Virus record (IMG/VR): IMGVR_UViG_3300042460_000692
Span: 1 to 64,000 of that record
DNA: 64,000 bases
Direction: 5' to 3' (one strand)
Source of the DNA: a virus
In this document: positions 22,765-29,592 of the stretch, in pieces
Numbering within the stretch: position 1 is the stretch's first letter
How the letters are laid out: every line of letters begins with the position of its first letter
Translations under genes and position numbers: made by a program
The notes under the pieces: model-generated
What the model was told of the DNA's origin: nothing
Database searches by the model: none
The model's input: only the letters and a program-made list of their open reading frames with translations

Positions 22765-23991
22765 TTATTTGTTTATAATTGATTTGAAAAACTCTACTCT
22801 ATCTTTACATACTTTTCTTAATGAATATGTATCTTTTACTGTTTCATATAAACGATTACCTAAATCTTCAATTAAGTTTGGATTCTCAACTAATCGTTTC
22901 ATATGTTTAGCCCAATCTTTATGGTTTCTTTTAGGGTTTACTAATAAAGCATTTCCTTTATTGTTTATAACTCCATTATCAACTGCGGAGATTAAATCCA
23001 AAGTATATGGATTAGTCTCACTAGCAATTAATGCCTTTTTATGGAATCCCGCTTCGATAACCTTTAATTGTGATTTATTTGCGTTAAACACCGACTCAAA
23101 TAACGGAGCTAAAGATACGTCAAAAGTATTGTAATTCAAAGCATATTTTGAAACGTCTTGTGTCCATCTTCTTCTATATGGTTCATTAATGTCGTTATAA
23201 TCACCTTGGGTAAATGTACTTAAAAATGATTTATATTCTGGATTTAATACTTTAAAATTATCTGTAAATATTTTTTCATACTTATACCAAACTGTTTCAA
23301 ATGGTTCAATTGGTCTTTCTCTTTTTTCCCCTGTTTTCATATCAACTTCAGTAACATTACCCCTTAAATCGAATCCACACAATACAAATTGTACTTTGTC
23401 TTTAAATGAATTAAATGTTGTTGATATACCATTAGTTAGTAATTCTAAATCGTGTAAATGGGATGACCCACCCAACCATCCAAACCTAACTTTATCTGAT
23501 TTATTCGTATTTGATTGAAATTGTATTTCCTCATCGTTAACTGCGTTTGGAAATACTTCAACATTTTTTACTCTTAATCTTTCTTTAATTGTATTTGCGA
23601 AAATTGGTGTCGTTGTTGAAACATAATCAACTAACTTTAACATTTCAATTTTCATTTCACCCATACCACTTTGTTTAATTTGGTAGTACATTGGGTGTCG
23701 TTGGTCAACAAACCACATATCGTCAATGTCCATAATAACCTTGACTCCTTTTGATTTTAACCAATTAATACGATCTACATTTTCTTTATGTGTTGTTTGA
23801 TGTATAAATGAATGGAAAATAACGATATCGTACCCATCGAATAATTCGTCTCTATTTTCTAAATTGAAAACTAAATCGACGTGGACATCTTCTGAATGAT
23901 TCTCCCCGATGTATTTAAATGGGTCTAACATTCTAAATTTACCGACCCCGTATCTATCGGGAGGTACTACTAAAATTTTAATTTTTGACAT
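22765..23991 (-). CDS. GT-B glycosyltransferase (GT4-like), third in the window
   Basis: 408 residues. N-terminal half: KILVVPPDRYGVGKFRMLDP (Gly-rich loop), VIFHSFIHQ, KVIMDIDDMWF, EVFPNAVNDEE. C-terminal half: VRFGWLGGSSHLHDLELL (sugar-nucleotide strand), then FNANKSQLKVIEAGFHKKALIASE, cited as SQLKVIEAGFHKKALIAS, carrying the Glu of the GT4 signature. No signal peptide. It has its own host-type promoter, unlike the two glycosyltransferases near gp55, so it may be expressed earlier. Substrate unknown. Confidence 0.82.
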   Translation of the reverse strand: MSKIKILVVPPDRYGVGKFRMLDPFKYIGENHSEDVHVDLVFNLENRDELFDGYDIVIFHSFIHQTTHKENVDRINWLKSKGVKVIMDIDDMWFVDQRHPMYYQIKQSGMGEMKIEMLKLVDYVSTTTPIFANTIKERLRVKNVEVFPNAVNDEEIQFQSNTNKSDKVRFGWLGGSSHLHDLELLTNGISTTFNSFKDKVQFVLCGFDLRGNVTEVDMKTGEKRERPIEPFETVWYKYEKIFTDNFKVLNPEYKSFLSTFTQGDYNDINEPYRRRWTQDVSKYALNYNTFDVSLAPLFESVFNANKSQLKVIEAGFHKKALIASETNPYTLDLISAVDNGVINNKGNALLVNPKRNHKDWAKHMKRLVENPNLIEDLGNRLYETVKDTYSLRKVCKDRVEFFKSIINK

Positions 23992-24010
23992 TATATTACT
24001 TTATATGTCT

Positions 24011-24041
24011 AAAATATACGAAAAAAAAATGAAAAAACAAA
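24011..24041 (-). promoter_or_regulatory. Host-type promoter for the glycosyltransferase
   Basis: Reverse strand: TTTG (24041-24038), 19 nt, TATATTTT (24018-24011), one mismatch from TAnnTTTG; start codon at 23991, leader about 15 nt. Confidence 0.5.
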
Positions 24042-24617
24042 TTACTTAGCCTTATTTACGCCAGTAATTTTTCCTTTGAATATTGAATCTCCAACCTTTA
24101 GGACTAAATTTTCATTAATAGTTGAGGTTTGTGAGGCAGTGAGAATTTGATTTAATTTTTCATCCATAACTTTACGAACGGTGTTTTCAATAAGAACCGC
24201 AATAGCATTCATATCGATACTACCTCCGTTGTTATTGGTCGTTTGTTTTGATTGTGAAGGTTTTGTACTAACACCCTCTTGTTCCATTAAACGTTTTGCT
24301 CCTTTAACAAAATCCATGTCCAACGTATCATTTAAAGATATTTGAGGGATTGGATTCTCAATCATTGCTCTTTTAATTGCTTCAGGTAATTTAGAATTTT
24401 GAATTTGACTAATGTTAGGGGTTCCTGTTTGTCTTTGTGTAGATGGATTTGATTGCATTTGTGTATTGTTCATCACATCTTCCGGTGCGGACCTTAAGAT
24501 ACTCTCATCTATTTGACCTCTCTGATAGTTACCACCATCTACCTTGTTCATAACTTTTTTAGCTTGAACCAATTTATGCATCAAATCATTTTGTGATATT
24601 ACTCCTTGTTGTGACAT
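24042..24617 (-). CDS. Unknown head- or tail-associated protein
   Basis: 191 residues, Gln/Asn/Ser-rich low-complexity middle (MNNTQMQSNPSTQRQTGTPN) between helical ends. The C-terminus has a helix (MNAIAVLIENTVRKVMDEKL) followed by a small beta motif (ENLVLKVGDSIFKGKITGV). No family recognised. Preceded by a late-type box 3 nt before the start, so I infer a late virion or assembly protein. Confidence 0.68.
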   Translation of the reverse strand: MSQQGVISQNDLMHKLVQAKKVMNKVDGGNYQRGQIDESILRSAPEDVMNNTQMQSNPSTQRQTGTPNISQIQNSKLPEAIKRAMIENPIPQISLNDTLDMDFVKGAKRLMEQEGVSTKPSQSKQTTNNNGGSIDMNAIAVLIENTVRKVMDEKLNQILTASQTSTINENLVLKVGDSIFKGKITGVNKAK

Positions 24618-24620
24618 ACT

Positions 24621-24628
24621 AATAAATA
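24621..24628 (-). promoter_or_regulatory. Late-type box
   Basis: Reverse strand TATTTATT, 3 nt before the start codon at 24617. Confidence 0.5.
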
Positions 24629-24655
24629 TTTTTATATTTTAAATAATAACCTTTT

Positions 24656-25501
24656 TTAATAAAACATTAAACGTTTAATTCTTTTTAAACTTTCCTGTAG
24701 ATTTTTTCCTTCTACATCTTCTTCAGGGTTAACTTCTGGTTTCTTTTCTGTTTCTGGTTGAGGTAATTCCTTTTCTACTTCTTTTTTAAACCTTTCTCTC
24801 GTACCTTGACCAGGCTTTATATTGCCGCCAATTTCTTTTTGTTTGTTAATCCAATCGGTCTGTTTAGTTTTATATAATTCTTTTTGTTTAACTTCATAAT
24901 CCTGATTATCACCGCCTTGTGGTAGTTCACTTGGTTTTTCCTCAGGTTTTGGTTGAGGTAATTCTTCGGGTTTAACAGGTTCTGTTGGAGTGACTTCGGT
25001 TGGTTTATCGGAAACCTTACTAACGGGAGGTTTTGTTGGTTCAGGTTTAGTAACCGTTGGTGATGGTTTTTCCATTTTTTTAGTATCCGAAGTTGTACCC
25101 CAATTTGTTGTGACATATGTTGTTGTCATTGAATTATCGGAACCTTCTTTATACTCTGGTCTCTTTCCGTTAAAAACTTCATCAGTAATTTCAACATTAC
25201 TCATTCTACCAATAATAAAAGTTCTCCACCCGTGTTTCGCAAATCCTTTTTTAGAAACGGAAGGAGGTTGTACCCAAGCTCTAACAATTAAATTACCCTT
25301 TTTAGAAAGACCCAAAGCAACCGCCTCAGCCTTTACTCTGTAACCATTTTTTACACTATCTTTTTTAGGTTTTTGAGGACCCGAATAGTAAAATGTAATC
25401 ATATTCCTATTTTTGATTGCATCAACTATAGGTTTGGTTTTTGTTGTCTTTAATATGTTTTGTTCTTCAATTACATTGAAGAATATTTTATTTATGTTCA
25501 T
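24656..25501 (-). CDS. WYL-like domain protein with Pro-rich linker and terminal tag
   Basis: 281 residues. Residues about 25-120 look like a WYL-type beta domain: VDAIKNRNMITFYYSGPQ, GYRVKAEAVALGLSKKGNL, VRAWVQPP, GWRTFIIGRMSNVEITDEVF. WYL domains bind nucleic acid or nucleotide ligands; a phage virion version is known to me only by pattern. A Pro/Glu/Lys-rich linker follows (about 150-260). The C-terminus NLQESLKRIKRLMFY matches the N-terminal LQENIQRIREMM of the flavoprotein and the C-terminus of the 165-aa protein nearby. The N-terminus includes VIEEQ. A packaged accessory protein is inferred. Confidence 0.72.
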   Translation of the reverse strand: MNINKIFFNVIEEQNILKTTKTKPIVDAIKNRNMITFYYSGPQKPKKDSVKNGYRVKAEAVALGLSKKGNLIVRAWVQPPSVSKKGFAKHGWRTFIIGRMSNVEITDEVFNGKRPEYKEGSDNSMTTTYVTTNWGTTSDTKKMEKPSPTVTKPEPTKPPVSKVSDKPTEVTPTEPVKPEELPQPKPEEKPSELPQGGDNQDYEVKQKELYKTKQTDWINKQKEIGGNIKPGQGTRERFKKEVEKELPQPETEKKPEVNPEEDVEGKNLQESLKRIKRLMFY

Positions 25502-25504
25502 AAA

Positions 25505-25882
25505 TTAAAAATCGGGGTATCCTTTTGATGGATTGTATTTGTTTCTTGCAACAACATCAGTTCTTGATTTAATATCTGTCAATGAACCAACTTTACCATC
25601 TAATTCACCCTTACCCTTTTCGTCACCATCAGATAGTGCATCTTTGTTTATTGAAGAGTAATTATTTTCTTTATTAAATCTGTTTCTCCCAACATTATCA
25701 ATTCTATTTTGGACATCAACAGATGACCCTATTGAATTATCTAGTTCACCCTTACCTTTAACGTCACCATCAGATAACGCATTTTTATTTGTGGAAGAAT
25801 AGAATTTTTGTTCGTTATAGATGTTCGGTCCTAAAATTTCAGTTCTAAACTTCTGTGCTAAGATTTCTAATTGTGTTGCCAT
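25505..25882 (-). CDS. Protein with two direct repeats
   Basis: 125 residues, mostly two copies of a 42-45 residue repeat: SSTNKNALSDGDVKGKGELD...NRIDNVGRNRFN and SSINKDALSDGDEKGKGELD...SRTDVVARNKYN. Each copy has ALSDGD-x-KGKGELD as its invariant core. No cysteine, no obvious fold. It starts 1 nt after the preceding stop, in the reverse structural block. The repeated acidic/Gly pattern could bind along a lattice. Function unknown. Confidence 0.7.
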   Translation of the reverse strand: MATQLEILAQKFRTEILGPNIYNEQKFYSSTNKNALSDGDVKGKGELDNSIGSSVDVQNRIDNVGRNRFNKENNYSSINKDALSDGDEKGKGELDGKVGSLTDIKSRTDVVARNKYNPSKGYPDF

Positions 25883-25883
25883 A

Positions 25884-26381
25884 TTAATAACGTATTAATT
25901 TTTTAAATTTTTCAATTTGTTCAAATAAACCCAAAGAAACAATTGGACTTATTGTGTTTTTATGTGAATTACTTTTCATCATATTCAATGACGGAAATGT
26001 ACTTGATTTTTTTGAGTGTGTTTTAAGGTGACTATTTGAACGCTCACCACTAATTGCACCTATTTCATCTGCTCTTTTTCTTGAATCTTTTTTATTACTC
26101 ACCATATCTCTTTCACCTTGTAAATGCGTTTTTGACCAATTATTCATTAGGTCCCCACCCGCTAATTCAAATTTCAATTTATCTTTAACTTTATCCATAT
26201 ATGTTAATTCGTGGATAATTTTCTTTAATTGACCATACTTTACTGTTCCGTCTTTAAGTAACTTTTCTGCCCTTTCTTTCCCGTCAGCGTGTTGCCCATT
26301 TAAATGCATAACAGTTTGACTGATTTTATGCAGTATGTTTTGTGGAATGTTAAATACCCTATCTTTTAAATCGTTATTCAT
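25884..26381 (-). CDS. Conserved phage protein with C-terminal tag
   Basis: 165 residues. The first half (DRVFNIPQNILHKISQTVMH, GKERAEKLLKDGTVKYGQLK) is a helical module I recall from other large phages, role unknown. The middle is Ser/His/Lys-rich and probably disordered. The C-terminus LFEQIEKFKKLIRY closely parallels LQESLKRIKRLMFY at the end of the WYL-like protein two genes on. Overlaps the following 250-aa gene by 8 bp. Confidence 0.7.
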   Translation of the reverse strand: MNNDLKDRVFNIPQNILHKISQTVMHLNGQHADGKERAEKLLKDGTVKYGQLKKIIHELTYMDKVKDKLKFELAGGDLMNNWSKTHLQGERDMVSNKKDSRKRADEIGAISGERSNSHLKTHSKKSSTFPSLNMMKSNSHKNTISPIVSLGLFEQIEKFKKLIRY

Positions 26382-27126
26382 TGTCTTTTAAATGTTTCAT
26401 AATATCATTAATTGATAAATTATGACTTTTTAAACTATTTTTAAGAGATTTTAATTGTTTTGCAACAATTGGATTTATTTCCTTTTCTTCCATTTGGTCA
26501 CCATCGTTAGAAACAATCTCACTATCTTTAGATTTCTTAGCTAAGATACTTTCAATGTATTCCTCCATGAACTTTTTAGGATTTTCAACTAATCTAACTT
26601 TATCGGTATTTTTTAGTTTTTCATCATATCCCATTTTAGCCAACCTTTCTTCGGCCTCATCATCTGTTAAACCTAAATCATCCTCAAAATGGTCCTTTGC
26701 GTCATCATAATCAGCATCTTGACCTAAAGTATCATCATACCCTAAAGATTTACTCATATCGGATTCTGCCCAATATCTTCTATACCCAAAACCAAGACTA
26801 GGTGATAGTGATGTTTGACCACTAGCACTTTTAACAACTTCATCAGTTGTTTTATTTTGTGTTATTCCTTTTGTGTTAAAATTTGTTGGTTTCTTACCTC
26901 TAGCAACGTTACCATTTTTATCTACAATCTCGTCTACTTCTTTTTCTCCCGCTTTATCTGGTATTTCGTCATATTTTGTTTTATCTGAAAATTCTTTGGC
27001 CATTTTACCCCATTTCGACTTTTCTTTCTTTGATGCACCCTTTTCGTTCTCCTTAGCAAAAAAGTATCTTTGTTGCGCTTTTGATGCAAATTTCTCTTCG
27101 ATTACCTGTTTTATAAAATTATTCAT
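26374..27126 (-). CDS. DUF3008-like N-terminus plus acidic domain
   Basis: 250 residues. After MNNFIKQVIEEKFA comes SKAQQRYFFAKENEKGASKK then KSKWGKMAKEFSDKT, the pattern of a small DUF3008-like module (SKAQQR...W..MA.EFS) widespread in phages. The middle is acidic (about residues 125-165) and the C-terminus helical. VIEE near the start fits the IxE-type sites found on other accessory proteins here. First gene of the reverse block, with a late-type box 15 nt upstream that is shared with the divergent fibre gene. Confidence 0.7.
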   Translation of the reverse strand: MNNFIKQVIEEKFASKAQQRYFFAKENEKGASKKEKSKWGKMAKEFSDKTKYDEIPDKAGEKEVDEIVDKNGNVARGKKPTNFNTKGITQNKTTDEVVKSASGQTSLSPSLGFGYRRYWAESDMSKSLGYDDTLGQDADYDDAKDHFEDDLGLTDDEAEERLAKMGYDEKLKNTDKVRLVENPKKFMEEYIESILAKKSKDSEIVSNDGDQMEEKEINPIVAKQLKSLKNSLKSHNLSINDIMKHLKDNE

Positions 27127-27141
27127 CTAAATCGGTTTTAT

Positions 27142-27149
27142 TATAAATA
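27142..27149. promoter_or_regulatory. Late-type box between divergent genes
   Basis: Reads TATTTATA on the reverse strand, 15 nt before the reverse start at 27126, and TATAAATA (the T4 late consensus) on the forward strand. Confidence 0.5.
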
Positions 27150-27166
27150 TCAAATCTTATGAAAGA

Positions 27167-27174
27167 TATTTATA
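27167..27174 (+). promoter_or_regulatory. Late-type box that sets the fibre gene start
   Basis: TATTTATA, 5 nt before the ATG at 27180. It lies inside the seven-codon extension that would result from starting at 27159, which argues for 27180 as the start. Confidence 0.5.
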
Positions 27175-27179
27175 GAAAC

Positions 27180-29087
27180 ATGAATAGACAGAATATTTTA
27201 AATTTTTATGGGTCAAGATTGGAATTAAAATTAGATTCTTCCGAATTATATGATTTTGAGTTGAGTAAAACCCAAGGTGATTATGATGCAGATGCGTTAG
27301 ATTTGAGTACACTCATAGTCTACGATTCATTAAAAATAGATGATAACTTAAATAATTTAGATTGCACAAAAGATAGAATCACCCTTGAGGAGGATAATAT
27401 AAGTGACTTATTAAGTTCTTATACCTATTCTGGATTATCAATGACTTTACCGTATAGTAATTTTGTATCATATTTTGGGACAGGGTTTACACATACTATT
27501 TTAGATAGCAATAGATTTAAATTCACACTTATTAGTGGAAGAACTCATTATTTTAAAATTTTAGGATATAATCAAACGGGATATACATCTAACATTTTAA
27601 CGGGTTATACAGAATCAGCCCTTATTTCGGGGTTTACTTCAGACATCTACAAAAGTAGGAGAAATATTATAAATTTTAATGCATGCTCGGCTCAATCCCC
27701 AAAAACAAATGTAAAACCATGGGCATTTGATTTTAATGAGGGATTAGGTACTGATTATTGTACTCCTAAATTAAAAAGAAGACCTGAAAATGGGTGGACT
27801 TTAGATTTCATATTTAATAGAAATTCTTTACCGTGGTCATCGGGAAGTGTTTTTTATTATTTAGGTGTTAGAGGGGACGATGATTTAACCGACTACGCCG
27901 ATAATAACCTATCTTTTCAATTTACATCAGATGCTAGAATTAAGTGGATATCAAGACATTATTCTGGTGCATGTGTTAATGATTTGGCATATGGAGAATC
28001 TTTTTATATTTCAAGTGGACAAACTCCAACATTGTGTACTACGGGGTTAACTAATAATTTTAATGTTACAATTGTTTTTGATAGATATAAACATTATACG
28101 GATTGTGATCTTGAAAATGACGGGGGACAGAATGATTTAATTCCAGAATTTATTGTGAGTCCGTATCAAAACATAGAAGTGACTGCAGTAACATCAACAC
28201 AATTAGCTCTTTTAAATAATTCTGAAGTTTTAAATAAGAAATGGGCGAATGAAAGACAAAGGAGGTTGGGGACTTTGAAGATATACTTAAACGGTAGACC
28301 AATATATAAGTTAGAAAATTGGGAGGAAATTATACCTTCAAAGAGAGGAACTCAACCGTTTATTCAATCTTGGGGTGGTGGAACTGGATTAATGAGTGGA
28401 ATTCATTCAGGTGTTTCATGTTTTAATATCAAATCAATTAAATATTTTGAGGAGCCATTAAATTTCCCAAGAGTTAGACATCACTATCTAACTGAGATAA
28501 AACCAAATTTTGAAATCGTTGAGTGTGGGGTTAAGTGTGTGGATAGTTTATCTGCACTACCTACTCCAACACCTACGGGGTCATCCACTCCAACCCCAAC
28601 ACCTACAAATACTAGTACTCCATTACCACCAACATCAACACCTACAAATACTAGTACTCCATTACCACCAACATCAACACCTATACCAACTAGTACATCT
28701 ACTTCAACCCCAACACCCACTCCTACAAGTAGTCCAACTAGTACACCGGTACCAACATATAAAAGAGTATATGCGGCATATAATATTAACAGCTCCCCTC
28801 AAGATGCTTATTGTGGAAACACAACAATAGAATATATGAATAATAGTGAATTATATTTCTTGGGAAGTGGTACACTACCTAACCTTGGTGATTATGTATA
28901 TGAAAAATCAATTGGATCATCAACATATACTTTGGGTTGGCCATCTGGTGGAAATTATATTTATTTATCCGATACTTTAGGTGTTCCGGCGATAAGGTCA
29001 TTTAAATTCACCAGTACATATAGTCCTCCGGTTAATGGTTATGTTTCTGGACAAATAAATGAAATATATATTTGCCCAACACCGTAG
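27180..29087 (+). CDS. Tail-fibre/adhesin-like protein with Pro/Thr linker
   Basis: 635 residues from ATG 27180 (642 from 27159). The large N-terminal region is beta-rich, with a concanavalin/LamG-like stretch (GWTLDFIFNRNSLPWSSG, SVFYYLGVRGDDD, LGTLKIYLNGRPIYKLENWE) of the kind found in phage receptor-binding and cell-surface proteins. Residues about 460-525 are a Pro/Thr/Ser linker with two perfect copies of a 13-residue repeat (PTNTSTPLPPTST). The last 110 residues (KRVYAAYNINSSPQDAYCGN onward) form a small Cys-containing beta domain. An adhesin with a stiff glycosylatable linker is a reasonable inference; three glycosyltransferases are nearby. Confidence 0.75.
   Translation: MNRQNILNFYGSRLELKLDSSELYDFELSKTQGDYDADALDLSTLIVYDSLKIDDNLNNLDCTKDRITLEEDNISDLLSSYTYSGLSMTLPYSNFVSYFGTGFTHTILDSNRFKFTLISGRTHYFKILGYNQTGYTSNILTGYTESALISGFTSDIYKSRRNIINFNACSAQSPKTNVKPWAFDFNEGLGTDYCTPKLKRRPENGWTLDFIFNRNSLPWSSGSVFYYLGVRGDDDLTDYADNNLSFQFTSDARIKWISRHYSGACVNDLAYGESFYISSGQTPTLCTTGLTNNFNVTIVFDRYKHYTDCDLENDGGQNDLIPEFIVSPYQNIEVTAVTSTQLALLNNSEVLNKKWANERQRRLGTLKIYLNGRPIYKLENWEEIIPSKRGTQPFIQSWGGGTGLMSGIHSGVSCFNIKSIKYFEEPLNFPRVRHHYLTEIKPNFEIVECGVKCVDSLSALPTPTPTGSSTPTPTPTNTSTPLPPTSTPTNTSTPLPPTSTPIPTSTSTSTPTPTPTSSPTSTPVPTYKRVYAAYNINSSPQDAYCGNTTIEYMNNSELYFLGSGTLPNLGDYVYEKSIGSSTYTLGWPSGGNYIYLSDTLGVPAIRSFKFTSTYSPPVNGYVSGQINEIYICPTP
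28602..28679 (+). repeat. Two perfect 39-bp tandem copies in the fibre linker
   Basis: Unit beginning CCTACAAATACTAGTACT repeated exactly at 28602-28640 and 28641-28679, encoding PTNTSTPLPPTST twice. Flanking sequence (28555-28755) is degenerate P/T/S code almost without G on this strand. Confidence 0.9.
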
Positions 29088-29124
29088 TATGAGAGATACA
29101 ATTAATATATTCGAATTATAAAAC

Positions 29125-29132
29125 TATTTATA
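29125..29132 (+). promoter_or_regulatory. Late-type box
   Basis: TATTTATA, 4 nt before the start codon at 29137. Confidence 0.5.
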
Positions 29133-29136
29133 ACAT

Positions 29137-29505
29137 ATGGAATTCTTTATAAGACAAGGGGCGTCTGACCCAATATTAAAAATGAGACTGATTGATGATG
29201 GTAAAAACGATAAATCCTCATTTAATGATTTATTAGAAAATGCAGATATTACATTTGAGATGTCTGACATTAAAACAGATACTCCAATCATTTTAGATTC
29301 CACATGTTACGTTACCACAAGAATAAAATTATATAACCAAACCACAGACGAATATTATATAACACATAGGTTCACAGAAGAACATACGTTAAATTCAGGT
29401 AAATACGAAGGAAAGGTCATAGTTCAATTCAAGGATACTGACGGAAACCCAACAAACAAACTCATTTTACCTGTAAAAGAGAAATTATTTATTAATATTT
29501 CTTAA
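29137..29505 (+). CDS. BppU N-terminal-like small virion protein
   Basis: 122 residues with the beta-sandwich pattern of the BppU N-terminal domain: FFIRQGASDPILKMRLIDDG, LENADITFEMSD, TEEHTLNSGKYEGKVIVQF, then LPVKEKLFINIS. That domain attaches receptor-binding parts to siphophage baseplates and is common as a fibre connector in other phages. It lies after the fibre-like gene with its own late-type box, so a connector between fibre and baseplate is likely. A weak hairpin (29500-29512) plus T-run follows. Confidence 0.72.
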   Translation: MEFFIRQGASDPILKMRLIDDGKNDKSSFNDLLENADITFEMSDIKTDTPIILDSTCYVTTRIKLYNQTTDEYYITHRFTEEHTLNSGKYEGKVIVQFKDTDGNPTNKLILPVKEKLFINIS

Positions 29506-29521
29506 ATTAAGACTTTTTGTT

Positions 29522-29529
29522 TATATTTG
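29522..29529 (+). promoter_or_regulatory. Host-type -7 box for gp43
   Basis: TATATTTG, about 60 nt upstream of the polymerase start codon. No clear TTTG lies at the expected distance upstream. Confidence 0.45.
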
Positions 29530-29545
29530 TAATGTTAAGACAAAC

Positions 29546-29560
29546 TACCATTTAATGGTA
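29546..29560 (+). promoter_or_regulatory. Leader hairpin upstream of gp43
   Basis: Perfect inverted repeat TACCATT-T-AATGGTA in the polymerase leader, ending 32 nt before the ATG. In T4, gp43 binds a hairpin in its own mRNA to repress translation. The analogy here is only a suggestion, since this hairpin is further from the start codon. Confidence 0.35.
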
Positions 29561-29592
29561 AGCTAATACGTCACATTTAAAAAATATAAAAC

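Noticed and set aside
27159-27179. Longer N-terminus of the fibre-like protein
   Set aside because: The seven extra codons contain the late-type box; ATG 27180 lies 5 nt after it, as at other genes. Not fully excluded.
28602-28679. CRISPR-like array
   Set aside because: Only two units, directly adjacent, without spacers, inside a coding linker.
28484-28720. Gly/Val-rich reverse frame opposite the fibre linker
   Set aside because: Antisense of the Pro/Thr repeat; composition is a by-product of that repeat.
29500-29512. TCTTAA/TTAAGA hairpin plus T-run after the BppU-like gene as a terminator
   Set aside because: Only a one-base loop and A+T pairs; could be weakly active, mentioned under the gene but not listed as a terminator.
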